Assembly: GCA_016124445.1 (NCBI GenBank)
Contig: WGNR01000001.1
Coordinates: 248,001-312,000 of the forward strand
Direction of reading: 5' to 3'
Source: a bacterium
GTDB lineage: Bacteria; Planctomycetota; Planctomycetia; Pirellulales; Pirellulaceae
DNA length: 64,000 bases
Shown here: positions 9,388 through 18,275 of the stretch, one piece after another
How the letters are laid out: each line of letters opens with the position of its first letter
Position numbering within the stretch: position 1 is the first letter of the stretch
Translations under genes and position numbers: made by a program
The notes under the pieces: model-generated
What the model was told of the DNA's origin: nothing
What the model saw: only the letters and a program-made list of their open reading frames with translations
Database searches by the model: none

Positions 9388-9743
9388 TTTCAGCACTCCT
9401 TGCTGGACAAAACTGGTCCTCATGACCTTGTCGTGGTTCAGCCCATGGCGGGTGGCTGCCACGGAACATTAAACGAAGGCGAAACCGCCGTCTAAACGGG
9501 AAATGTCGCGACATTCTGCCGATTTGCGGCGACGGCGTAAAGTGCAATCTGCACAAATTCTTTGCCCCCATTTTTTCGTAGTAGGGGGGCCCTTCAATAC
9601 GAGCAATACGCCCTATCGGCATAGATGGTTGGAACGAGTCCAACAAAAAGCGATCTCCACAGCAATTCCAAGCCGAATTCGAGAGCTAGCAGTCCAGAGG
9701 CTTTCTACCCAAGGCCTCCGAATCTCCTAGCTTGAAAAACAAC
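9388..9743. other. Intergenic stretch without a recognisable gene
   Basis: About 356 bases between the 5' end of the skp-like gene and the 3' end of the M28 peptidase gene. It must carry the skp-like gene's promoter, but I see no convincing -35/-10 pair. A weak GAGGC/GCCTC hairpin lies near 9695-9720 without a T run. Confidence 0.5.
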
Positions 9744-11771
9744 TTACCGGGGCGGTGCCAGCGTGACGGTCAGCTTCACCTTCTTATCGCCTCGCAGTAC
9801 GGTCACTTCGACCTTGTCGCCACCCTTGTATTTACGGAGAGCCGCATCGAAATCTTCCAATCCGCCAATTCGATTGCCGCCCAGGTCAACGAGAATGTCG
9901 CCACCTTTGATGCCAGCTTCCTCCGCAGGGCTGCCGGCTGTGGTTCCCTGGATGCCATATCCTTTGCCAACCACCGTAAAGTCGGGAATGCTTCCAAAGT
10001 AGGGACGCGAGCCGCCTCGCATTTCAGGCTGGGTCGATTTCACCGAAACATACTTCGGCTGGGCTTCGTCCTTGTCGATCGCCAGCAGGAAGTCGACCGA
10101 CAGGTCAATGATGCGGGCCATCCCCTCGAAATTGATCTTCTCGACATCATCGCTCGGACGGTGATAGTCGCTGTGCGTTCCGGTAAAGAATGCCAGCACC
10201 GGCAGCTTCTTGGCGTAGAACGAAGCATGATCGCTCGGGCCGAATCCGCCTGGATCTTTCGTCAATTCAAACTTGTGCTTTTCGTTCAAGCGATCCAAAA
10301 GCGGCTCGAACATCTCGGCCGTGCCACTTCCCATCGCGATCAACTTGTTCTCATTCAATCGCCCCACCATATCCAGGTTGAACATCATGAGCGTTTTGTC
10401 GAGCGGAATGACCGGCTCCTTCACGTAGTGGGCGCTTCCCAGCAAGCCTTCTTCTTCGCCAGAGAACGCGATCACCAGAATTCGATGGTGCAGCTTATCC
10501 TGGTGTTCTTTCAGTCGGCGAGCCAAGGTCAACAGGGCGGTCGTGCCCGATGCGTTGTCGTCGGCACCGTTGTGAATCTCGCGAGTCAGTGGAGCTAAGC
10601 TGCCTGGGCCGCCCATTCCTAGATGGTCGTAGTGCGCTCCGATGATGATCACTTCATCCGAGGTAGCGTTGGGGGCCTCGATCATGCCGATCACATTGTG
10701 AACGATCGCCGTTTTTCGCTCGATATCGGTGACTCCGACTGCTTTCCAATCGCCCAGCGGCCCGACCACGGGCTTCAGATCCTTGTCGATCGAGGCTTCG
10801 ATCTCCGCGAGCGATTTGCCGAATTGCTTTTCCACAATCGGCTCGAAAATGGCTCGCTTGGCGAAGATAACCGGAAAACTGAGACGGCTCGACTCGGTGC
10901 CGGCTCCGTTGACCGGAATGAGTTCGTCCATATTCGATTCCAGCATCTCCCCATATTCGGCAATCTTTTTGCCCAGCGAGGTCGCCCCACTTACGTAGGT
11001 ATCGATTTCTTTTTCAGTATGCTCATCCTTCTTGGCATATTCGGTCTGCAGCTTTACCAAGTCAGCGACGGCCGTCTCGAACGCTGCTTTCCCATGCCCT
11101 TTCATCTCTCCGAGCCCGTGGGCATCGTTGATCAGAATGACTCCGGCAGCACCATGCTGATAGGCATTAGAGATCTTCCGGCTAAACAGTGCATGCTGCG
11201 AAGACCGAGTCCCATCAAACACACTGTGCGGATTGACCTGCTGCGGTTCCTTTCGGAGGATGACCACCATCTTGCCTTCGACGTCGAGATCGGCGTATTC
11301 GTCGTATTCCAGCTTTGGGGCCGAAATGCCAAAGCCAACGAATACCAGCGGTGCATCAAACTTCGCATTACCGCCGACCGACAGTGGCGTGAAATCTTCA
11401 CCAAGCTTAAGTTGCTCGGTGGCGCCATCGCTAACCAACTTTAAGAGATTGTGATCCTTTGGCCCCAATTGCGAGGAGATGTTGACCTCGAAGTCCTGAA
11501 AGGGCTGTCCTTGCACCAAATCGGCCTTTAGCCCCATCGCCTCAAACTGCCTGGCAATGTACTGAGCCGCTTTCTCCAGCCCTTCGGTCCCTAGCCCGCG
11601 TCCTTTGAGTTCGTCCGAGGCAAGGTATCCGAGCGTCGACCGCATCATCGCTTCACTCGCCTCTTTGGTGACCTCGGCGGCCTGAAGGTCGGCAAGCCGC
11701 GGGGCGAGCAACAACAAACTGGGCAAAAGCAGAAAAGTAAGATTTCGCACAAACTTCAGGCGACTGGGCAT
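9744..11771 (-). CDS. Secreted M28 family zinc aminopeptidase with PA and PDZ domains
   Basis: A 675-residue exported metallopeptidase. The start is placed at ATG 11771, giving a signal peptide (MPSRLKFVRN then a Leu-rich core). The frame is open 29 codons further upstream. A PA-type insert covers roughly residues 130-230. The M28 catalytic domain carries GAHYDHLG (H380), NGADDNASG (D404), EEEG (439-441) and THSDYHRPSD (H537), the standard two-zinc ligand set. A PDZ domain occupies the last 90 residues (GYGIQGTTAGSPAEEAG). It probably acts in the periplasm on peptides. It is divergent from the histidine kinase gene. Confidence 0.93.
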   Translation of the reverse strand: MPSRLKFVRNLTFLLLPSLLLLAPRLADLQAAEVTKEASEAMMRSTLGYLASDELKGRGLGTEGLEKAAQYIARQFEAMGLKADLVQGQPFQDFEVNISSQLGPKDHNLLKLVSDGATEQLKLGEDFTPLSVGGNAKFDAPLVFVGFGISAPKLEYDEYADLDVEGKMVVILRKEPQQVNPHSVFDGTRSSQHALFSRKISNAYQHGAAGVILINDAHGLGEMKGHGKAAFETAVADLVKLQTEYAKKDEHTEKEIDTYVSGATSLGKKIAEYGEMLESNMDELIPVNGAGTESSRLSFPVIFAKRAIFEPIVEKQFGKSLAEIEASIDKDLKPVVGPLGDWKAVGVTDIERKTAIVHNVIGMIEAPNATSDEVIIIGAHYDHLGMGGPGSLAPLTREIHNGADDNASGTTALLTLARRLKEHQDKLHHRILVIAFSGEEEGLLGSAHYVKEPVIPLDKTLMMFNLDMVGRLNENKLIAMGSGTAEMFEPLLDRLNEKHKFELTKDPGGFGPSDHASFYAKKLPVLAFFTGTHSDYHRPSDDVEKINFEGMARIIDLSVDFLLAIDKDEAQPKYVSVKSTQPEMRGGSRPYFGSIPDFTVVGKGYGIQGTTAGSPAEEAGIKGGDILVDLGGNRIGGLEDFDAALRKYKGGDKVEVTVLRGDKKVKLTVTLAPPR

Positions 11772-11968
11772 AAGAAAGCCATCCAAGCGGAATGAAGGTG
11801 ATGGGATTGCAGAAGTTAGACCATGTTCGATTCTTTTCCGCCGGTCATCGGACGTCAACCACTTCTCGCCGCCTCATTGCCAGGGCATGGACGAACGTCT
11901 TAAAATCACAGCTTGTTCGATCCTTTCACCATTGCTGCCCGCCGAGACGTACATTTCCGAGAGTTCCG

Positions 11969-13639
11969 TTGGCTTCATTATTTGTCATCCAGGGCGACGA
12001 CCAGGGACGCCGCTACGAATTGGCTCGTGACATGATCTCGATCGGTCGAGATCGAGGCAACGAAATCTGCCTGCACGATACCGAGATTTCTAGGCGGCAT
12101 GCCGAAATCCGAATTCGCGATGGAGAGTTCTTTCTGGTCGACCTGCAAAGCTCCAATGGTTGCTTTGTGAACCAACAGCGAGTCACCGAGTGCCAGCTGA
12201 CCCATGGCGACCGCCTGCAGCTGGGGCACACGCTGATGATCTTCACCCATACGGCCGCGGCACCTGCTTCGCGTCCCATCAGTGTCAGCCTGCAGGAACG
12301 TCAACGGGAAGGCTCGCGAATCATCCGCTCGATCCGGCACGAAGAAGGCAGCCAGATCTTTTTGCCCACGGAATTGCGAGATCAGGGCGATTCGGAAACC
12401 TTGCAGAACAACCTGCAAATAATTTACGACACCGCACTGGCGGTTAGCCGCACGCTCGATATCGACCAGTTGCTCGACTACCTGTTGGGGTTGATTTTCA
12501 ACTGGGTTGAAGCAGATCGGGCCTGTATCGTGCTGATCGACACCCAGACCAAGCTGCCCGAAGCCAAAGCGCAGCGCATCCGCGAAGGCAAATACGGAGT
12601 CGACGAGTCGATCACCATCAGTCGGACAATTTTGGAATACGTGCTGAATAATCGCGAAGGGGTGCTGACCAGCGATGCCCAGGACGATCAGCGCTGGTCG
12701 CCGGAGGGCAGCATCATCAATAGCGGCGTGAACGAGGCGATCTGCGTCCCAATGCAGGGTCGCTATGGCATCGTCGGTGCGATCTACATCGACACGTTCA
12801 TTCCGCCCGAAGCGACCACGTCGTCGACCCGGTCCCGATTTACCGAAGAGCATTTGAAGTTAATGATCGCCATTGCCCACCAGGCAGCCTTGGCGGTCGA
12901 AGACACCCACTATTACTCGGCAGTGGTGCGGAGCGAACGCCTGGCGGCAATGGGCCAGGCAGTGGCAGCCATTTCCCACCATGTGAAAAACATTTTGCAG
13001 GGAATTCACGGCGGCAGCTACATCCTCGAGGAAGGCATCAAGTCGGGCAAAATGGACGTCATCCAGCAAGGCTGGAACATCGTCTCGCGTAACCAGGATC
13101 GGATCGCTCACCTGGTCATGGACATGCTCTCGTTCAGTAAAGAACGTGAGCCCGACCGAACCAGCGCCTCGCTCAACGATGTGATTGAGGATGTTGTGAA
13201 CCTGATGCGTACTCGAGCCCGCGAAAACAACGTGCTGCTTGAGTTTCACCCTGATATCGATGTTCCGATGGCACTTTTTGATGACGAAGGAATTCATCGT
13301 GCGGCCTTGAATGTGGTGACCAACGCCATCGATGCCGTAGGGGAAGTTGAAAATCCCCGCGTGGTGGTTTCAACCGAATTTCGGGAAAACGAGCGAGAAC
13401 TGATCTGCACCGTCGAAGACAACGGGCCCGGCATCAAGCCAGATATGCTCGAAAAAATCTTTTCTGCCTTTGAATCGACCAAAGGCAACCGCGGCACTGG
13501 TCTCGGCTTACCCGTCAGCCAAAAGGTGCTGCAGGAGCATGGCGGCGACGTGATCGTCGACAGCGAGGTCGGCAAGGGAACGAAGTTTACGCTTCACTTC
13601 CCGTGGATTCACGTACCAACCGACGAAACCCAGCACTAG
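11969..13639 (+). CDS. FHA-GAF sensor histidine kinase
   Basis: About 556 residues, soluble. An FHA domain (1-95) shows GRDRGNE, SRRHAE and SSNG, the phosphothreonine-binding residues. A GAF domain lies at about 155-310. The kinase core follows: H-box AAISHHVKNIL (H337/H338), N-box NAIDAVGE, G1 DNGPGIKP and G2 GTGLGLPVS. The start is set at TTG 11969, since the FHA fold begins right there (ASLFVIQG) and GAGAG sits just upstream. The frame is open back to 11792 but that region reads like untranslated sequence. No response regulator is adjacent, so the partner is unknown. The FHA domain suggests input from Ser/Thr phosphorylation. Confidence 0.9.
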   Translation: MASLFVIQGDDQGRRYELARDMISIGRDRGNEICLHDTEISRRHAEIRIRDGEFFLVDLQSSNGCFVNQQRVTECQLTHGDRLQLGHTLMIFTHTAAAPASRPISVSLQERQREGSRIIRSIRHEEGSQIFLPTELRDQGDSETLQNNLQIIYDTALAVSRTLDIDQLLDYLLGLIFNWVEADRACIVLIDTQTKLPEAKAQRIREGKYGVDESITISRTILEYVLNNREGVLTSDAQDDQRWSPEGSIINSGVNEAICVPMQGRYGIVGAIYIDTFIPPEATTSSTRSRFTEEHLKLMIAIAHQAALAVEDTHYYSAVVRSERLAAMGQAVAAISHHVKNILQGIHGGSYILEEGIKSGKMDVIQQGWNIVSRNQDRIAHLVMDMLSFSKEREPDRTSASLNDVIEDVVNLMRTRARENNVLLEFHPDIDVPMALFDDEGIHRAALNVVTNAIDAVGEVENPRVVVSTEFRENERELICTVEDNGPGIKPDMLEKIFSAFESTKGNRGTGLGLPVSQKVLQEHGGDVIVDSEVGKGTKFTLHFPWIHVPTDETQH

Positions 13640-13654
13640 CGTCGTCCGTAAAAA

Positions 13655-14320
13655 TCAGCCCTGATATCCGGCTGGTTTGCCAACAAACGGATTCGAGGCG
13701 ATCTCATCGCCAACCGTGGTCGCTGGCCCATGTCCCGGCAATATGATGGTGTCAGCAGGCAGCGTAAAGAATTGGTCTTCGATCGAACGCTTCAGATCGG
13801 CGAAGCTGCCATCGGGAAAATCGGTTCGCCCGATACTTCCCTTGAACAAGACGTCTCCCCCCAGAACCACGGTTCGATCGCCATCGCGAACGACAAACAC
13901 GACGTGCCCTTTGCTGTGGCCCGGCGTTTCTAGCACCTCGAAATCGATCTCGGCCGCCGTGTAGGTATCACCATGCTTGACCGTGGCATCTTCTTTCGGG
14001 CTGACCATGGGCAAGCCAAACGGGCCGCTCAAGTTTTTATCGGGATCGGTCAGCTTTTCCGCGTCCTCGTGCCCGATGACTAGAGGAGCATCCGGGGCAA
14101 CTTGCTTCATTACTCCGTTGCCTGCGATGTGGTCGCTGTGGCCATGCGTATTGAGAATTGCGTCGATTCGAAGCGTCTTTTCCTTGAGCACCTCGATGAT
14201 TTTTTCTGGCTCAAAACCGGGGTCAATCACCACGCACGACGTAAGTCCTTCGCGATACACGACATACGTGTTTTCATCGAACGGCATGCTGACGATTCTC
14301 AAAAAGTTGATCTCGCCCAT
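13655..14320 (-). CDS. MBL-fold metallo-hydrolase (glyoxalase II-like)
   Basis: 221 residues with the metallo-beta-lactamase signature THGHSDH at 58-64 binding two metals. Further ligands lie in the segments ETPGHSKGH, VLGGDVLF and LPGHGP. Start ATG 14320; the length matches small hydroxyacylglutathione hydrolase-like proteins. Substrate not determined. It converges with the histidine kinase gene across 15 bases. Confidence 0.93.
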   Translation of the reverse strand: MGEINFLRIVSMPFDENTYVVYREGLTSCVVIDPGFEPEKIIEVLKEKTLRIDAILNTHGHSDHIAGNGVMKQVAPDAPLVIGHEDAEKLTDPDKNLSGPFGLPMVSPKEDATVKHGDTYTAAEIDFEVLETPGHSKGHVVFVVRDGDRTVVLGGDVLFKGSIGRTDFPDGSFADLKRSIEDQFFTLPADTIILPGHGPATTVGDEIASNPFVGKPAGYQG

Positions 14321-14619
14321 TCAGGTCAGATTCCACTCCACTTTGCAGGCAAAATTAGATACAGTACTTGCGCATGATAAACCATCTGACGAGATCTTGG
14401 TAATCTGTAAAACTTTGACGCTTGCCACGAAGGTATTCATCTTGTGGCCACCGGCGACGCGATAAGACGTGGTAAAGAATTGCCTATTTGCACAGGCGGC
14501 AAACGGGCACCGCTAGCAGAACACCGCCTCTTACATGCACTTACGTCCGGTGCCACATGCTTTTCATTCTCGCACGGATCGCGGGAATTACCGGACCGGA
14601 TTATTAACGGAGATTGATC
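14321..14619. other. Intergenic stretch without a recognisable gene
   Basis: About 300 bases between the divergent MBL-fold and DUF1571 genes. It must carry both promoters. No tRNA, hairpin or conserved element stands out. Confidence 0.5.
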
Positions 14620-15513
14620 ATGACCAAGTCACTCATTTCGCGCCGAGCATTGCTGGCCGGCAGTACGGCGTTAGCCTTTGGGCTGACCCGGGCGACTTTC
14701 GGTGAGGATCAACGCGGCGGCCTAAGAGAGCCCGTTTATCGTGTTTCCAACCGCACCGGTGGCCCTGCTCAGCCTGTCGCCGCCGAACACCCTTTGGCTC
14801 CGGCTCTGCGAGTTGCCGAACGAGGCCTGGCGAACATTGAGCAGAACATTCGCGACTACGAATGCACGCTGGTCAAACGAGAAGCCATTAGCGGCAAGCT
14901 TGGCGAACAAGAGTTCATGTACACCAAGATTCGCCACGAGCAAAAAGATGCCTACGGTAACGTGCAAGTACCATTCGGCGTTTACATGTACTTCCTCAAG
15001 CCGTCGAACCTCAAAGGCCGCGAAGTTCTGTACGTCAAGGGTAGCAACAACAACAACCTGATGGCTCACGAAGGTGGTGCATTGCTGAAGCACATCACCG
15101 TTTCGCTCGATCCCAACGGCGCAATGGCAATGCGTGGCCAGCGTTATCCGATCACCGATGTCGGAATCAAGAACCTGATCAAGCGCCTGATCGAAGTCGC
15201 CAATCTCGATATGCAATACGGCGAGTGTGAAGTGAAGTTCTACAATGGGGCCAAGATCAACGAACGCGTCTGCACGTTGATCGAAGTGGTTCACCCGGTT
15301 CCGCGAAAGAACTTCCGCTTTCACAAAGCCCACATCTTCATCGACGACGAATTGCAGATTCCGATTCGATTCGCCTCGTGGGATTGGCCGGCACAGCAAG
15401 GGGCTCAGCCTGCTTTGCAGGAAGAGTACACCTACTTGAACATGAAATTGAACAACGGCTTTACCAACGCCGACTTTGACCCGCACAACGACAAATACGG
15501 CTTCAACGCTTAG
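14620..15513 (+). CDS. DUF1571 domain-containing exported protein
   Basis: 297 residues. The start is ATG 14620, preceded by AACGGAG; a TTG two codons upstream is less likely. The N-terminus MTKSLISRRALLAGSTAL has two arginines before a hydrophobic stretch, so export by Tat (RR) or Sec is likely. The rest matches the planctomycete-enriched DUF1571 family: ERGLANIEQNIRDYECTLVK, then segments about a beta-rich, LolA-like fold (MYFLKPSNLKGREVLYVKG). Function is unknown; a role in envelope lipid or polymer handling is only a guess from the fold resemblance. A terminator follows. Confidence 0.85.
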   Translation: MTKSLISRRALLAGSTALAFGLTRATFGEDQRGGLREPVYRVSNRTGGPAQPVAAEHPLAPALRVAERGLANIEQNIRDYECTLVKREAISGKLGEQEFMYTKIRHEQKDAYGNVQVPFGVYMYFLKPSNLKGREVLYVKGSNNNNLMAHEGGALLKHITVSLDPNGAMAMRGQRYPITDVGIKNLIKRLIEVANLDMQYGECEVKFYNGAKINERVCTLIEVVHPVPRKNFRFHKAHIFIDDELQIPIRFASWDWPAQQGAQPALQEEYTYLNMKLNNGFTNADFDPHNDKYGFNA

Positions 15514-15544
15514 AAGATCGAAGCCGTCGAATGCAACTCGCCAG

Positions 15545-15577
15545 AATCCCGGTCCATAGCGACCGGGATTTTTTTAT
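15545..15577 (+). terminator. Intrinsic terminator of the DUF1571 gene
   Basis: Stem AATCCCGGTC/GACCGGGATT, small loop, then a run of seven T. The T run touches the stop of the opposite-strand oxidase gene. Confidence 0.85.
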
Positions 15578-16674
15578 TCTTGCGGGTCTATCTGGGTCTC
15601 TTCCGCTTGGAACGACTCTCGTAGCCAGCGAATGATCAGAATGATCAACCCTACGACGACCACGGCGGTTACCAGAAACAGCGTGAAGCCGCCGACCTCG
15701 CCCGCTTCTTCATGCTTGACCATTGCTTTGGAAAAGTCGATCGAAGAAACCTGGATCATTTCGCGAACGACCGCCCCGCAAAATAAAACGCCTCCCAGCA
15801 GTCCAAGCCTGAGCAAGATCCAGCGACGGTCAATCGCAATCGCATCGCTATGCCACAGGTAGATCAGGTTTCCCCATAGGACAAATCCAAGTCCAATCCA
15901 TAATGCGCCTGAACCGCTCGCGATCGAGGCAAAACCGGGCTTCGAGAAACCAATCGCGGCAAGAGCCGCCAGGCCAAATGCCCCCAAGCCAGCCAAAGCC
16001 AACCAATGCAGCCAGCCTACCTGGGGCAAGTCTTCGTCGGTCGCGGTTCCCTCGCGAAGGTACGCCAATTGTGCTGTGACTAGCGAAGCCATCGTGACAA
16101 AAGAAATGCTCAGCCAAACCAGCGAGCGGCTAACGACCGGCAAAATCGCCAGCGGCAAGACACCTGTTTCGAATGCGCTAGGCCAGTCATCCGGCATACT
16201 GGCAACCAAATGGTTAGCGGTCCAGCAAAAACCAATGAAGACGAACAGGCCGGCATTCAAACCAGCCACAAGCGCCCGCTGCCACCAGCTAAGACGTTCA
16301 AACCAATGGCTCTTGAGGACATACAGCAGGTAAAAGGCGGCAATCAAAGTCGGAATCACCACCATCCAGCGCCAACCCAACAGCAAATTCGCCGTGTAGA
16401 AATGAACCGGCAGCAGCAGTTGCACAAACAATAGCGGAGCCACCCCGAAGGTAATGGCCATGCTCAACGCAAACGCCATCCAATCGCGTACGACCCGCAC
16501 GACGGGGTCTATCACAAGGGCGTCTTCGTCGGAGCGGTACCAGACACTCATTCCTACAATCAAAAGGCAGCCTGCCACCACGTAGTGCATCGCCAGGTGA
16601 TGCGTCACGAAGGTGATCAGGTACAAAAGCATGTAGGTCAACGAGGTCAGCGGTAGATCGAAAGGGAACGGCAT
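15574..16674 (-). CDS. Polytopic membrane protein, probable second subunit of the cytochrome bd-like complex
   Basis: 366 residues with about eight or nine hydrophobic helices and no soluble domain. Histidines sit inside or at the edge of helices (FVTHHLAMHY near 22-31, LLLPVHFY near 87-94), as in heme-bearing membrane subunits, but I cannot assign it to CydB or another named family. It starts two bases after the stop of the cytochrome bd-like/cytochrome c gene, so the two are translationally coupled and almost certainly work together. The C-terminus is short and acidic. Function as a partner subunit is inferred from operon and topology. Confidence 0.7.
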   Translation of the reverse strand: MPFPFDLPLTSLTYMLLYLITFVTHHLAMHYVVAGCLLIVGMSVWYRSDEDALVIDPVVRVVRDWMAFALSMAITFGVAPLLFVQLLLPVHFYTANLLLGWRWMVVIPTLIAAFYLLYVLKSHWFERLSWWQRALVAGLNAGLFVFIGFCWTANHLVASMPDDWPSAFETGVLPLAILPVVSRSLVWLSISFVTMASLVTAQLAYLREGTATDEDLPQVGWLHWLALAGLGAFGLAALAAIGFSKPGFASIASGSGALWIGLGFVLWGNLIYLWHSDAIAIDRRWILLRLGLLGGVLFCGAVVREMIQVSSIDFSKAMVKHEEAGEVGGFTLFLVTAVVVVGLIILIIRWLRESFQAEETQIDPQE

Positions 16675-16676
16675 CG

Positions 16677-18122
16677 TTATTCCGCACCTCCCTTCTCAGC
16701 AACTTCTTTGCCCTGACGTTCACTTTCATGGCTGCCTGGCGGTGTCGACATCGGCTCGGTTCCGGCCTGATCTAACCACTTCTGAATATTGGCGAGGTCT
16801 TCTGCCTTCATTTCGGCTTCCGCTTGTTGGTCATCTCGATTGTTGAACCATTTCAAGTATCGCACCAAGGCTTCCAGGTCTTCTGCATTGCCTGCAAACG
16901 GGGGCATGAACGGCTTGGTATGCTGCAACTTGGCGATGTTCATCCGCATTTGATCTTCATCACAAGTCGACGTCAGTTCCGCGACACTATTCAGCCCCCA
17001 CACTGTGTGGCACGCCGCACATTGCCTTCGAAACACCTTGGCTCCCCGCGTCGTGATCTCTCCGGCCACCTCGGTACCATGGACCAGCGGATAAGGATCG
17101 TCCTTCAAGCAGCCTTCTTTACGCATCTGGGCGACCTGATCGGGATGAATGCCGTTCGAGTAGAGGTAATAGCGAATTGAATATGGCTTGCGAGAACCTT
17201 CGCGAACGAACTCGCCGCCCGCCGTCGCCCCGAATCCCAGCAGCAACAGTAGCGTTGCCGTCGCTCCGTTGATGTACAGCTTCTGCAGGTACAAACCAAC
17301 CAAGGCATAGCCCCCGATCGCCAAGGAAGCGCCGATGGCAATGTTCAAAAACAGATTCATTGCCGGGCTGCCACCCAAGACCCAGCTGCGGCTGTCTTCT
17401 GGCATTGCTGCGAGAAACCAAGCCCCCAGAAACGGCATCAACACCATCGGCAGCAGCAGGTAAGCGGCGTAGTTGATCAGCTTCTGTTTTTGATCGCGGT
17501 CCAGGCCGCTCATCGTATTAACCACCACGCAGGCCACCAGCCCGGCCAGCGTCAGGGCGACGATCGTGCGGAAGAACAAGCTTGGCCAGAAGGTTGGATT
17601 GAAGAAGCCTGCCCCGATCGAATGCGTTTCGATCCAGCCGCCCGGCGTCAGTTGCCAACTGATGATGCCGTTGATCAGAAACAAACTCATCCAGGCCGCA
17701 AACGCATACATCCCCAGCAGCCGCAAGCAGGCTTTGTCGCTTAGATGCCGGTGGTAGCGATAGAACATGTACCCCGCAAACACTTCCAGCAGGAAGAACA
17801 GGTATTCGGTCGCCCAAATCCAGTGGAAGTTACGAATCATGCCGCCGATAGTCGGGGCGCTGACCTGAATGGCCGTAAACCAGATCCCAACGCCTGTCAC
17901 CGCGCCGGCAACGAAGCTGATCAGCACCAGCCATTTAAAATAGCCATGCACAAACAGCCGCGCCGTCGCGGACCGCCCGGTCATCGATAGCCACTGAAAA
18001 TAGCAGAGCAGAATTCCCCCACCGACCGCGAACTGTGCCAGAAACACGTGAAAGATCGCGATCCCACCAATCACAATGCCTGGCATCAGCGGGTCGTATT
18101 GATTGACCGGATAAACATCCAT
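16677..18122 (-). CDS. Cytochrome bd-like oxidase subunit I fused to C-terminal cytochrome c
   Basis: 481 residues (start ATG 18122 with AGAGGAAC upstream; the frame is open 22 codons further). The N-terminal 300 residues contain about eight transmembrane helices and resemble CydA: IFHVFLAQFAVGGG places H25 where the CydA N-terminal heme ligand lies, and FHWIWATEYLFFLLE follows at 99-113. The motif EFVREGSRKPYSIRYY (304-319) corresponds to the conserved ExGRQPW region. No long quinol-binding Q loop is seen. The C-terminus is a cytochrome c: CAACH (368-372) with a likely axial Met in FMPPFAG (M406). This matches the OR-C type of bd superfamily described in the literature, probably oxidising a c-type donor rather than quinol. 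Confidence 0.82.
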   Translation of the reverse strand: MDVYPVNQYDPLMPGIVIGGIAIFHVFLAQFAVGGGILLCYFQWLSMTGRSATARLFVHGYFKWLVLISFVAGAVTGVGIWFTAIQVSAPTIGGMIRNFHWIWATEYLFFLLEVFAGYMFYRYHRHLSDKACLRLLGMYAFAAWMSLFLINGIISWQLTPGGWIETHSIGAGFFNPTFWPSLFFRTIVALTLAGLVACVVVNTMSGLDRDQKQKLINYAAYLLLPMVLMPFLGAWFLAAMPEDSRSWVLGGSPAMNLFLNIAIGASLAIGGYALVGLYLQKLYINGATATLLLLLGFGATAGGEFVREGSRKPYSIRYYLYSNGIHPDQVAQMRKEGCLKDDPYPLVHGTEVAGEITTRGAKVFRRQCAACHTVWGLNSVAELTSTCDEDQMRMNIAKLQHTKPFMPPFAGNAEDLEALVRYLKWFNNRDDQQAEAEMKAEDLANIQKWLDQAGTEPMSTPPGSHESERQGKEVAEKGGAE

Positions 18123-18195
18123 GACCGAGAAAGTTCCTCTTTGACGGTTTCGGGCGGGCAGGTTCGCTGTTTCCAGGTTACAAGGCAACCACGAA

Positions 18196-18228
18196 AGAAC
18201 CCGTGCGGCATTTTGTCACACGGGTTCT
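18196..18228 (-). terminator. Hairpin downstream of the EF-hand gene
   Basis: A ten-base perfect stem AGAACCCGTG/CACGGGTTCT. On the minus strand it ends in a short T-rich tract. It separates the EF-hand gene from the oxidase operon. Confidence 0.65.
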
Positions 18229-18275
18229 CTGATTGGCAAGGTTTGTTCGTCAAAGGGGTGGATCTTCTCGGAGTT

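Noticed and set aside
14321..14613. Possible tRNA in the gap before the DUF1571 gene
   Set aside because: No cloverleaf with a TTCRA arm could be built.
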